From Romboutsia hominis (GTDB lineage Bacteria; Bacillota; Clostridia; Peptostreptococcales; Peptostreptococcaceae), in NCBI RefSeq assembly GCF_900002575.1, contig NZ_LN650648.1:1178001-1242000 (forward strand): DNA of 64,000 bases, in the 5' to 3' direction. This document shows, one piece after another, positions 26,889-36,165 of this stretch; position 1 is the first letter of the stretch, and each line of letters starts with the position of its first letter. A program made the translations under genes and the position numbers. The notes below the pieces were generated by a model. It was not told where the DNA came from and did not search any database. It was given only the letters and a program-made list of their open reading frames with translations.

Positions 26889-28310
26889 ATGCATTCACAA
26901 ACTGAACTAGGAGTAAAACATGTCAATTCTTTATTATTTAAGTATTCAGTACCAGCAATTATAGGAATGCTTGTTAATGCCTTATATAATGTAATAGATA
27001 GAATGTTTATAGGAAAAATTCCTGGAGTTGGACCACTTGCTATAACAGGCCTTGGAATAACTATGCCAATAGCTACCATAATACTTGCATTTGGAATGTT
27101 AATAGGTATTGGGACAACTACTAACATATCTATCAAACTTGGCCAAAAGAAAAATTATGAAGCAGAAGTACTGCTAGGAAATGCAGTAACATTATCCTTA
27201 ATAATAGGTATTATATTAACTATAATAGGTATTATATTTAGTGAAGATATTCTTATACTATTTGGTGCTAGTGAAAATACTTTAATATATGCAAAAACTT
27301 ATATAGATATAATACTTGTAGGAAGTGTAGTTAACTTACTTTCTTTTTCTCTGTATCATTCTATAAGAGCAGACGGAAATCCTAGGATATCATCAGGAAT
27401 TATGATTTTAGGGTGTATATTAAATGCAAGTTTAGATTATTTATTTATATTTATTTTTAATTTAGGAATACAAGGAGCGGCTCTAGCTACTATAATAGCG
27501 CAATGTGTAACAGCGATACTTACCATTTTGTATTATCTATCTAAAAAATCTAATTTAAAAATTAGGAAAAATAATTTAATATTAAGAAAAGATTTAGTAA
27601 TTAGCACATTTGCTATAGGTATGTCGCCATTTTTTATGCAGTTAGCTGCAAGCTTAGTTCAAGTTATATCTAATAATGCACTAAGAACTTATGGCGGAGA
27701 CTTAGCTATTGGTGCAATGACAACAATTTCTTCTATAGCTATGATATTTTTAATGCCTATATTTGGACTTAACCAAGGTGCACAACCTATAATTGGATAC
27801 AACTATGGAGCTAAAAAATATAATAGAGTCAAAAAAGCATATTTAATGTCTTTAAGCGTAGCAACAATTATATTGTTTATAGGTACATTTTTTATACAAA
27901 TGTATCCAAAATTTTTTATTGGATTATTCAATAAAGATGAAGAGCTTATGAAAATATCCATACAAGGAATTAGAATCTATTTGTTTATGATGCCAATCGT
28001 TGGTATATCAATAACTGGAAGTAACTTTATACAGTCTATAGGTAAGGCTAAAATTGCTATGCTCTTAAGTTTACTTAGACAAGTAATACTTTTAATACCA
28101 TTTATATTAATACTCCCACAATTTTTAGGACTTAATGGAGTATGGTTATCTCAAGCTTTAGCAGATTTAATATCTACTATACTTACTATAATAGTCTTAT
28201 ACAAAGAATTAAGAAGTTATAAGATATTAAATGATGAAGGAGAAGATATATTAAAAGCTGAGTTAGAAGAATATGCATTAGAAAAAGAAAGTGATAAAGA
28301 TGAAAAGTAG
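26889..28310 (+). CDS. MATE-family efflux transporter
   Basis: A 473-residue, 12-helix MOP-superfamily transporter with internal duplication. Recognisable stretches are FKYSVPAIIGMLVNALYNVIDRMFIG in the first helix pair, ALATIIAQ, and the second-half GLNQGAQPIIGYNYGAKKYNRVKKAY characteristic of MATE drug/Na+ antiporters. The C-terminal tail is acidic. The AAAGGAGAG site is close. Single gene with a terminator overlapping the stop; substrate unknown. Confidence 0.93.
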   Translation: MHSQTELGVKHVNSLLFKYSVPAIIGMLVNALYNVIDRMFIGKIPGVGPLAITGLGITMPIATIILAFGMLIGIGTTTNISIKLGQKKNYEAEVLLGNAVTLSLIIGIILTIIGIIFSEDILILFGASENTLIYAKTYIDIILVGSVVNLLSFSLYHSIRADGNPRISSGIMILGCILNASLDYLFIFIFNLGIQGAALATIIAQCVTAILTILYYLSKKSNLKIRKNNLILRKDLVISTFAIGMSPFFMQLAASLVQVISNNALRTYGGDLAIGAMTTISSIAMIFLMPIFGLNQGAQPIIGYNYGAKKYNRVKKAYLMSLSVATIILFIGTFFIQMYPKFFIGLFNKDEELMKISIQGIRIYLFMMPIVGISITGSNFIQSIGKAKIAMLLSLLRQVILLIPFILILPQFLGLNGVWLSQALADLISTILTIIVLYKELRSYKILNDEGEDILKAELEEYALEKESDKDEK

Positions 28311-28330
28311 CTAATATTAGCTACTTTTTT
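28303..28330 (+). terminator. Terminator of the MATE gene
   Basis: AAAAGTAGCTAA-TA-TTAGCTACTTTTTTT. The TAG stop lies in the stem. Confidence 0.88.
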
Positions 28331-28488
28331 TAATAGAAAGAAAATTATAATTTTTTCATTAGATATATAATTTGAAATATTTAATCTTTTATTGAAATAT
28401 ATGACAAATAGATTAATCTACACAAAAAATCGACTAAAAGTGCTAAAATATTATGATGAAAGTAATATTTATAAAAAGGTGGTGTAAG

Positions 28489-30513
28489 ATGAAAATACTT
28501 ATTGTAGGAAGGGTTGATTCTCTAATAAAATCAATAGCTCATAGATTTTATAAAGAGGGAAGCAAAGTGTTTATTTTAAGTGATGATGAATTAAGAGAAC
28601 CATATTATAAAAATTATAAACTAGATTCATTAAATTATAAATATGATTATATATTTAAAAATACACACTTTGATAAAGTTATATATATAAATCATAATAT
28701 TGAAAGTAGTATATTATTAAATATTTTAGAGTTATCTAAAACTTATGAAACTTCTCAAATTATAATGGTAAATTTAAAGAATAAAAGTAAAGAACATATA
28801 CTTTGTGAGAATATTTTTAGAGAATTTAAAAGATTATATGATATAAATATGTCTATTTTATACATAGATAGAGTATATGGTGAAGTAAATTTAAAAGAAA
28901 AAGAAGATATAGTATTAAACATAATTAAAGATGTAGTAGATAATAAAAATAAGAATTATGATAATAGATTAAAAAATGGATATATTCACTATTTAGATGT
29001 GGCAGAGGCTGTATATTTATTATCTAAATATAATAAAAATAAAGAGTATTATATTTGTGGGTATGAATTAGCTAGCGATAAAGACATATATAATTTAGTA
29101 TTAAGTACTATAAAAAATAAAGATAGCTATACATTAGAAAAAATAAATACTAAAGGATTTAAGGAATTTAAAGAAGATACTAACTTTTATATAAAATTTA
29201 GTTTAGGTAAAGAGATAATAACTATATACAATAAGTATATAAACGAATCTAATAGTACTGAAAAAATAAAAGCAATTAAAAAAGATAAAAAACAAAATGA
29301 ATTTATAAAAGTAACTAAGCCCTATGTAGAAAACATAGGTATGTTTTTGATTGTATGCTTTATATCTTCATTTTTATCTAAGAATAATTCAATATTTACT
29401 ATAATAGACTTAAAAATTATATATATAATTGTAATAGGTATGATGCATGGAATGAAGCAATCTGTAATAGCATCTATATTATCTTGTTTATTATTAATAT
29501 TAAACCAATTATCACAGGGAATATCTATTATATCAATATTTGTACTTAGTCAATCCTTAGTTCAAATGTTAATGTATGTATTGCTAGGAATATATATAGG
29601 ATATGCTAGTGACTTTAAAAACAATCAAATAAAAGAATTAAAAAGAATAAATGAAGAAAAAGATAGTAAATATGAATTTTTAGAAGATATATACAACTCA
29701 ACATACGAAGAAAAAAGAGAGCTAGAAGAAAAAGTTATAAGCTCTAAGGATAGTTTTGGTAAGATATATTCTTATGTAAAAGAGCTAGATAGCTTAAAGC
29801 CTCAATATATACTAAGATCATCTATAGATATTATGGAAGAGTTTTTAGAAAATAATAATATATCTATATATACTTTAAATAATGATTACTTAAGGCTTAA
29901 TGTAAAGTCTAATAATAAGGGTTTTAACCCACTAAAAAGTATCAAAATAAATGATTTATACGAAGCTAAAGATAAACTATTAAATAAAGAAATATATATA
30001 AATAAAAACTTAAATCCAAAGTTACCTTCTATGGTAGCACCAATAGTAAAAGACAATAAAATAATAAGTATTATAATGGTAGATAAAATTAAGTTTTCGA
30101 AGATGAATTTATACTATCAAAATCTATTTAAAGTTATAGTAAGTTTAATTGAGACATCTATAATAAAAGCTTATAATTACGAAGAAGCAACTATAAAGCA
30201 AAGATATATAGACGAAACTATCTTTTTAAGAAAAGAGTATCTAAAAAGTGCCTTAAAAGTATGTGAAATATCTAAGAAAGAGAAGAAATCAGACTATACA
30301 CTTTTAAAAGTTAATATGTTAAATGATATTAACTATTTATCTAAAGAAATATCTAAGTGCATAAGAAGTACTGATTTAGCTGGAGTATGTAATAATCATG
30401 TATACATAATACTTAATAATACTAATAAAGAAGAAAGTAGTGTAGTAGTAAGCAGATTGATAGGTAAAAATCTAACAGTAAAAATAGTAGATGGAGTAGA
30501 TGAAGATGATTAA
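28489..30513 (+). CDS. pelD: PelD-like c-di-GMP receptor of a Pel exopolysaccharide operon
   Basis: A 674-residue protein from the ATG at 28489 (AAAGGTGGTG upstream). Residues 1-200 resemble a degenerate SDR/epimerase domain (ILIVGRVDSLIKSIAHRFYKEG). Four membrane helices follow (about 275-370), then a coiled coil (about 385-430), a GAF-like domain (about 435-570) and a C-terminal degenerate GGDEF domain. In the latter the GGDEF signature is replaced (CNNHV), but the upstream RxxD inhibitory-site motif (RSTD, 626-629) is kept, as expected for a c-di-GMP receptor rather than a cyclase. First gene of pelD-E-A-F-G; overlaps pelE by 8 nt. Confidence 0.85.
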   Translation: MKILIVGRVDSLIKSIAHRFYKEGSKVFILSDDELREPYYKNYKLDSLNYKYDYIFKNTHFDKVIYINHNIESSILLNILELSKTYETSQIIMVNLKNKSKEHILCENIFREFKRLYDINMSILYIDRVYGEVNLKEKEDIVLNIIKDVVDNKNKNYDNRLKNGYIHYLDVAEAVYLLSKYNKNKEYYICGYELASDKDIYNLVLSTIKNKDSYTLEKINTKGFKEFKEDTNFYIKFSLGKEIITIYNKYINESNSTEKIKAIKKDKKQNEFIKVTKPYVENIGMFLIVCFISSFLSKNNSIFTIIDLKIIYIIVIGMMHGMKQSVIASILSCLLLILNQLSQGISIISIFVLSQSLVQMLMYVLLGIYIGYASDFKNNQIKELKRINEEKDSKYEFLEDIYNSTYEEKRELEEKVISSKDSFGKIYSYVKELDSLKPQYILRSSIDIMEEFLENNNISIYTLNNDYLRLNVKSNNKGFNPLKSIKINDLYEAKDKLLNKEIYINKNLNPKLPSMVAPIVKDNKIISIIMVDKIKFSKMNLYYQNLFKVIVSLIETSIIKAYNYEEATIKQRYIDETIFLRKEYLKSALKVCEISKKEKKSDYTLLKVNMLNDINYLSKEISKCIRSTDLAGVCNNHVYIILNNTNKEESSVVVSRLIGKNLTVKIVDGVDEDD

Positions 30514-31402
30514 AATATATGTCATTAATTTTTTAATAGGTCTATTTATACTACTACTTATGAAAATTTTTAGAGTAAAAAATGCTTACACCAATTTCTT
30601 ACTAATTATAGCTATTCCTTTTTTAGGTATTATATATATATTGTTTATTTATTTATTTAAATTTTTTATTAAAAGTGACAATGGACAGTATTTGATAGAT
30701 AAAGAAAATGAGTATGATAGAAATATAAGTTTGCTTATTAGAGAAGCAGAGCTTAAAAATAAAAAAGATTTAATACCAATAGAAGATGCACTAAATTTAA
30801 ATGACCATAGTATAAAAAGAAATCTAGTTATAGAAATGCTAAAAGAAGATTCATATAAATACTTAGAATTTTTATTAAAAGCGCTTAAAGATGAAGATAG
30901 TGAGACGTCACACTATGCAGCAACGGCTATAACGCAGCTTAAAAGTAAGCTTACTGTTGCTATACAAGATATGGAAGTTGAGTATTATAAAAACTCTAAG
31001 AATAAAGAGGTGAGCAAAGAGTATATAAAAGCGCTCAAAGAATGTATAGATAGTAATTTAATAGACAAAAAAGAAAGAACGAGGTTAACTTATAGCTATA
31101 AATTAGCATTAGAAAACTATATAAGAGACATAGAAGATGATGAAAATTACTTAAATGAGCTTATAAAAATATATATAGATATTAAAAACTATGATAAAGC
31201 TATAATATATTCTTATAAGTATATGAAAAAATTTGTACAAAGTTATAAACCATATATGTTTTTATTAGAAGTTTACTATACACTTAACGATAAAAAAAAT
31301 TTTGAAAAAGTTATAAAGTCATTAAGAGAATCTGATATTAAATTAGACAAAGAAGGATTAGACATACTAAGATTTTGGATAGAAGGTGATAATAGTGTTT
31401 AG
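30506..31402 (+). CDS. pelE: PelE-like membrane/repeat protein
   Basis: A 298-residue protein with two N-terminal helices (IYVINFLIGLFILLLMKIF and FLLIIAIPFLGIIYILFIYLFKFF) followed by an alpha-helical HEAT/TPR-like cytoplasmic domain (about 75-298; LKALKDEDSETSHYAATAITQLKS). The ATG at 30500 lies too close to GGAG, so 30506 is preferred. Gene order and architecture match Gram-positive PelE, which bridges PelD and the polymerase PelF. Confidence 0.8.
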   Translation: MIKIYVINFLIGLFILLLMKIFRVKNAYTNFLLIIAIPFLGIIYILFIYLFKFFIKSDNGQYLIDKENEYDRNISLLIREAELKNKKDLIPIEDALNLNDHSIKRNLVIEMLKEDSYKYLEFLLKALKDEDSETSHYAATAITQLKSKLTVAIQDMEVEYYKNSKNKEVSKEYIKALKECIDSNLIDKKERTRLTYSYKLALENYIRDIEDDENYLNELIKIYIDIKNYDKAIIYSYKYMKKFVQSYKPYMFLLEVYYTLNDKKNFEKVIKSLRESDIKLDKEGLDILRFWIEGDNSV

Positions 31403-33215
31403 AAAAAGATTTATAATAACTTTTACATCTATAATTTTAGTTTTAGGTTTTTTAATATCTCTTATGAAAAATAACTATATATTTGATAAAATTCAAAATA
31501 CAAAAACCACAAGCTTAGATAAAAAAGTATACACATCAAAAAAATATGAAAGTGCTAGTAAGAAATACACTGAAAAGTTTTTACTACTAAGTGATGAGAG
31601 TGAAGAATCTAAAAAGGTTGAAGGAAATTTTAATGAGATTATAAAATCTATGGATAAGTCTATAGTAAATGAAAATATTAAAAATTTTAATGGTGATATA
31701 AATGGATATAAAGCAGTTATAATAAATTCTGAAAGATTACAAGAGTTTAGTTACTTAGATGAACTTATAAATTATGCTAAATCAGGAGGAAACTTAATAT
31801 TTGCACAAAGGCCATTGATTAGTGATAATATAAAAAGATATTCAAGTGAATTAGGAATAGAAAGTATTAATGAGCTAATAGAAGCAGAGAATATGTATGT
31901 TAAATCTAATATACTTATAAAAGGTAAGGGCCTTAAAAGAACTGAAGATACAGAAAATAGCTCTTTAGATGTTAAGTTAAAAAAAGGTGTTAAGGTTCAT
32001 ATAAGTGCTGATAATAATATACCTCTACTTTGGGAGGAAGAGTTAGGTAGTGGTAAAGTAATATTTTCAAATGGACAGTTTTTAGGTGAAAAGTCTAATC
32101 GAGGTATATTAACTGGTATACTTTATAGAACTGGAGATGAGTTTATATATCCTATTATAAACTCTAAGGTTTTAGATATAGATGATTTCCCAGCTCCAAT
32201 GCCTAATGGAAATTCAGATATAATTTATAAATATTATCATGTTAATGATGAAAAATTCTTTGTTAATATATGGTGGCCAGATATTGTTAGAATGTGTGAA
32301 AATTATAATGCAGTTCCAACAGGTTTTTTAATATACAATTACGAAGATGTAACAAATAATATAGAAAAGTTTAATGGAGATGTATATTCTAAAAATTTAG
32401 TAACTTTAGGTAGAAACTTACTAAAGGTTGGCGGAGAAATAGGTATACATGGATTTAATCATCAGCCACTTACTACTAATAAATACTTAGTAGGTAAAGA
32501 ACTTGGATATAAGCCATGGAAAAGCTACGATGAAATGTTAAAAGCGCAGAGAGCGTTAAATAAATTTATACATGAGATATACCCAAACTATATAATAAGG
32601 GGATATGTACCACCATCTAATATTATAACAGAAGAAGGTATAAAAGCCTTAAAAAAAGGTATACCAAGTATTAATGTTATAGCATCTTTATATGTAGTAA
32701 GTAACGATGAACTAGCTTATGAACAAGAGTTTTCAAAAGGAAAAGATGGAATATACAATTTTCCTAGATATAGTTCAGGTTATGATTTTGAAGAATTTGA
32801 AAAGTGGATGATATACAATGGCATAACTATAAATGGAGTATTTTCTCACTTTATACATCCAGATGACATATTAGATCCAGAAAGAAATCATGGTATGAGC
32901 TGGGAAGAACTTAAAAAGGACTTTGAAAAAATTATGGAGATAGTTTATAAAGACTTTAGATGGTTAGAGGCTGATACTATATCTCAAGGTGTAGAATCCT
33001 TAGACACTTATCTAAAAACTAAAAGTGTATTTTCTTATGAAAAAAATAATATAAAAGGATATTCAAAAGATACTTCAAAGAATGATTATTATATACTTAG
33101 AAGTGATAAAGAGATAATAAAAACTAAAGGATGTAGTTATAAAAAAATAGATGAAGATATTTACCTTATACATTCAACTAATACTGATTTTAGTATAACA
33201 ACAGGAGGTAAATAA
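31395..33215 (+). CDS. PelA-like polysaccharide deacetylase (DUF2194)
   Basis: A 606-residue protein from a GTG at 31395 (AGAAGGTGAT upstream; a GTG at 31386 is in frame). An N-terminal anchor (FIITFTSIILVLGFLISLM) puts the rest outside the cell. Residues 45-245 form a Rossmann-like region (SGGNLIFAQRPL). Residues 250-530 form a deacetylase-like barrel with DIDDFPAPMPNG and GGEIGIHGFNHQPL and, later, FSHFIHPDDILDPERNHGMSW, giving Asp and His candidates for metal binding. It corresponds to the deacetylase part of PelA, which trims N-acetyl groups from the Pel polymer. It overlaps pelE by 8 nt and precedes pelF by 1 nt. Confidence 0.82.
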   Translation: MFRKRFIITFTSIILVLGFLISLMKNNYIFDKIQNTKTTSLDKKVYTSKKYESASKKYTEKFLLLSDESEESKKVEGNFNEIIKSMDKSIVNENIKNFNGDINGYKAVIINSERLQEFSYLDELINYAKSGGNLIFAQRPLISDNIKRYSSELGIESINELIEAENMYVKSNILIKGKGLKRTEDTENSSLDVKLKKGVKVHISADNNIPLLWEEELGSGKVIFSNGQFLGEKSNRGILTGILYRTGDEFIYPIINSKVLDIDDFPAPMPNGNSDIIYKYYHVNDEKFFVNIWWPDIVRMCENYNAVPTGFLIYNYEDVTNNIEKFNGDVYSKNLVTLGRNLLKVGGEIGIHGFNHQPLTTNKYLVGKELGYKPWKSYDEMLKAQRALNKFIHEIYPNYIIRGYVPPSNIITEEGIKALKKGIPSINVIASLYVVSNDELAYEQEFSKGKDGIYNFPRYSSGYDFEEFEKWMIYNGITINGVFSHFIHPDDILDPERNHGMSWEELKKDFEKIMEIVYKDFRWLEADTISQGVESLDTYLKTKSVFSYEKNNIKGYSKDTSKNDYYILRSDKEIIKTKGCSYKKIDEDIYLIHSTNTDFSITTGGK

Positions 33216-33216
33216 T

Positions 33217-34623
33217 ATGAGGATATGTTTAATCGCAGAAGGAAGCTATCCATATGTAACAGGTGGAGTTTCAAGCTGGATTCAAATGCTAGTTAGTAGT
33301 ATGAAAGAAATTGAATTTGTAATATATGCAATAAGTGCTAAAAATGATGAAGGTCTTACCTATAAGTATGAAATACCAGATAATGTTGTAGAAATTAAAG
33401 ATATATACTTAGATATAGACGATAATAAAAAGGTTAAAAGTAAAGTAAAATTTAATCTTACAGATATAGAAAAAGAAGTTATAGGTAAGTTTATAGTAGG
33501 TGAATACTTTAACTGGAAAGATTTATTTGACTGCATAAATAGACTTAAAAATGTAAATACAGTGGATATATTAATGAGTGAAGATTTTTTTGATGTAGTA
33601 AGCGATATAGCAAGTAAATATTATCCACATATAATATTTAACCATTTCTTTTGGACTATAAGGTCTATGATGATGACTGTATTTGAAGTTCTAAAAAGTG
33701 ATATACCAAAATGTGATATATATCATAGTGTATCTACTGGATATGCAGGATTAGTGGGAGCTTTAGGGAAATACTACAACAAAGATTCTAAGTTTATATT
33801 AACAGAACATGGAATATATACAAGAGAAAGAGAAGAAGAGATAATAAAGGCAGATTGGGTTAAAGGTTACTTTAAAGATAACTGGATAAGGTATTTTTAC
33901 AATTTATCAAGAGCTGCGTATACTTACAGTGATGAGGTTTATAGTTTATTTGAAAAAAATAAAAAGCTTCAAATAGAATTAGGATGTGATAGGAATAAAA
34001 TAAAAATTGTTCCAAATGGCGTAAAGCTTGATAGATTTAAAAATATAGATACTAAAAAAGATGATGAAAGTATTATATATATAGGTGCTATAGTAAGGGT
34101 AGTACCTATAAAGGATGTAAAAACTATAATACAAGCTTTTGTAAATGCAAATGAAGAAATGAAAAATATTAGGCTATATATTATAGGACCTATGGATGAA
34201 GATGAAGACTATACTAAAGAATGTATAGACTTAGTAGAATCGCTAGGTAATAAAAATATATTATTTACAGGAAGAGTAGATATATCAAAATATATAGGTA
34301 AAATGGACATGTTACTTCTTGGAAGTATAAGTGAAGGTCAGCCACTATCAGTACTTGAAGGTATGGCAGCTAAAAAGCCTTATATAACTACAGATGTAGG
34401 AGCATGTAAGGAGCTTTTATATGGAAATGATGATAACATAGGACACTGTGGAATAGTAGTACCTGTCATGGGATATTCTCAAATGGCAGATGCAATAATA
34501 AAGCTAGCAAAAGATGAAAAATTAAGAAAAGAAATGGGCGAAAATGGATATAAAAGAGTATCTACATATTATACGCAAGAACAGTTTATAGAAAACTATA
34601 GAAAAATATATGGAGAAATATAA
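33217..34623 (+). CDS. pelF: PelF-like GT4 glycosyltransferase
   Basis: A 468-residue cytosolic GT-B enzyme. The N-terminus (RICLIAEGSYPYVTGGVSSWIQML) is typical of PelF (DUF3492). It has TEHGIYTREREEEI at about residue 202, the Rossmann-side NGVKLDRF, and the GT4 EX7E motif SEGQPLSVLE (Glu373 and Glu381). PelF uses UDP-GlcNAc/GalNAc to polymerise Pel. AGGAGG precedes the ATG; pelG starts 2 nt after the stop. Confidence 0.93.
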   Translation: MRICLIAEGSYPYVTGGVSSWIQMLVSSMKEIEFVIYAISAKNDEGLTYKYEIPDNVVEIKDIYLDIDDNKKVKSKVKFNLTDIEKEVIGKFIVGEYFNWKDLFDCINRLKNVNTVDILMSEDFFDVVSDIASKYYPHIIFNHFFWTIRSMMMTVFEVLKSDIPKCDIYHSVSTGYAGLVGALGKYYNKDSKFILTEHGIYTREREEEIIKADWVKGYFKDNWIRYFYNLSRAAYTYSDEVYSLFEKNKKLQIELGCDRNKIKIVPNGVKLDRFKNIDTKKDDESIIYIGAIVRVVPIKDVKTIIQAFVNANEEMKNIRLYIIGPMDEDEDYTKECIDLVESLGNKNILFTGRVDISKYIGKMDMLLLGSISEGQPLSVLEGMAAKKPYITTDVGACKELLYGNDDNIGHCGIVVPVMGYSQMADAIIKLAKDEKLRKEMGENGYKRVSTYYTQEQFIENYRKIYGEI

Positions 34624-34625
34624 AT

Positions 34626-36080
34626 ATGGCAGGAATTGGATTTGAACTTAAAAAGATAATAGACAAAGACGGATACTTTTCTAAAACTAGAACCTATTTT
34701 ATGTCTTCTTTAATAACCATAGGTCCAATGATCATCTCAATATTGTCATTTTTAATTATGCAAGATATATTAAAAAAAGTTGGAGAAACCTACTTAAATA
34801 TACAATTGTTTAGCTCTATAATAATATATGCATTTTTTATATCATATATATTATCTAATGGTATAAGTATGTTTATATCAAGATTTGTTTCAGATTGCAT
34901 ATATGAAAAAAAGATAGGATATATATTTGAATCTTTAATAGGAAGTATAATTATATATAGTATAAGTGCATTAATAATAACATCATTATTATTTATAAAT
35001 TCGACTTTAGATATATATATAAAGTTGGCGACAGTTATGATAACCATAATAATAGGAATAATATGGATAGAAGTGGTATATCTATCAGCTGTAAAAGACT
35101 ATTTAAAAATAGTTTTAGGGTTTGTAATAGGTATGTTAATTATAACTTTAGGAACAATATTTGGAATAAAGTTTATAAATATGCCTAAGTTATACATAGC
35201 ACTTTTAGCTACTTTAATAGGGTATATATTTATATCTATAATGTTTATAGGGATAATTTATAGAGCATTTGGATTTGATAGTTTAAAATTATCAAGGTGC
35301 ATGAAATTTATGGAGAGTTTAGACAAGTATTTTGAACTATTTTTAATAGGAATATTTTTAGCACTAGGTGCATATTCTCATAATCTTATAATTTGGATGA
35401 CAGATAGCGCCACAGTAGTTGACAATACTTTTAGAGTAGCCTCATTTTATGATGTTCCTAGTTTTTATGCTTTTTTAAGTGTTATACCAGCAGTTGTAAT
35501 ATTTACTGTAAAAGTTGAAACTTTAATATATCCAAAGTATAAAGAATTTTATAACTTTGTAAGAGATACTGGAAGTATCAATGAAATAAAAAGAGCTAAA
35601 AAAGAATTGATAGATTGTGTAGTAATGCATATGACTCATATGATAGAGGTACAGTTTATAGGAAGCTTCGCATGTATAGTATTAGGATTTAAGCTACTTC
35701 CATATATGGGCTTTTTAAGTGACTCTATTGAGATATTTGGAATATTAACACTAGGAGCACTAGCATATATATGTATGAATTTTCTAATTATAATGTTACT
35801 TTATTTTGATGCAAGAAGTGAAAGTTTAAAAATAGCAACAGTATTTTTAATAACTACAATAGTATTATCAACAATTACTGTATTTATTGGGAAAGACTTT
35901 TATGGATATGGATTTTTCTTTTCAAGTATAATATCTATGGTATTTGCTTTTAATGAAATAAATAAATTCTTTAATAGGATAGAATATCATATATTCGCAG
36001 ACCAACCAATGTTTAATATAAAGAAAAAGGGCATATTTAGTAGTATATATGGTCTATTTAATAAAAATAAAGTAGTATAA
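34626..36080 (+). CDS. pelG: PelG-like membrane exporter
   Basis: A 484-residue membrane protein with about 12 helices and the PelG N-terminus AGIGFELKKIIDKDGYFSKT, followed by a helix with SLITIGPMIISILSF. The loop FYDVPSFYAFLSVIPAVVIFTVKVET is highly conserved in the family. It is thought to form the inner-membrane channel with PelD/PelE for the nascent polymer. Last gene of the operon, followed by a strong bidirectional terminator. Confidence 0.93.
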   Translation: MAGIGFELKKIIDKDGYFSKTRTYFMSSLITIGPMIISILSFLIMQDILKKVGETYLNIQLFSSIIIYAFFISYILSNGISMFISRFVSDCIYEKKIGYIFESLIGSIIIYSISALIITSLLFINSTLDIYIKLATVMITIIIGIIWIEVVYLSAVKDYLKIVLGFVIGMLIITLGTIFGIKFINMPKLYIALLATLIGYIFISIMFIGIIYRAFGFDSLKLSRCMKFMESLDKYFELFLIGIFLALGAYSHNLIIWMTDSATVVDNTFRVASFYDVPSFYAFLSVIPAVVIFTVKVETLIYPKYKEFYNFVRDTGSINEIKRAKKELIDCVVMHMTHMIEVQFIGSFACIVLGFKLLPYMGFLSDSIEIFGILTLGALAYICMNFLIIMLLYFDARSESLKIATVFLITTIVLSTITVFIGKDFYGYGFFFSSIISMVFAFNEINKFFNRIEYHIFADQPMFNIKKKGIFSSIYGLFNKNKVV

Positions 36081-36083
36081 ATA

Positions 36084-36135
36084 AAATAACCTATAAAGTG
36101 GGTAACATAAAGAATCCACTTTATAGGTTATTTTT
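36084..36135. terminator. Bidirectional terminator after pelG
   Basis: AAATAACCTATAAAGTGG (36084-36101) pairs with CCACTTTATAGGTTATTT (36116-36133). It also ends the convergent gene at 36166. Confidence 0.9.
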
Positions 36136-36165
36136 ATAAATATATATTATCTAAGTTTTAATATA

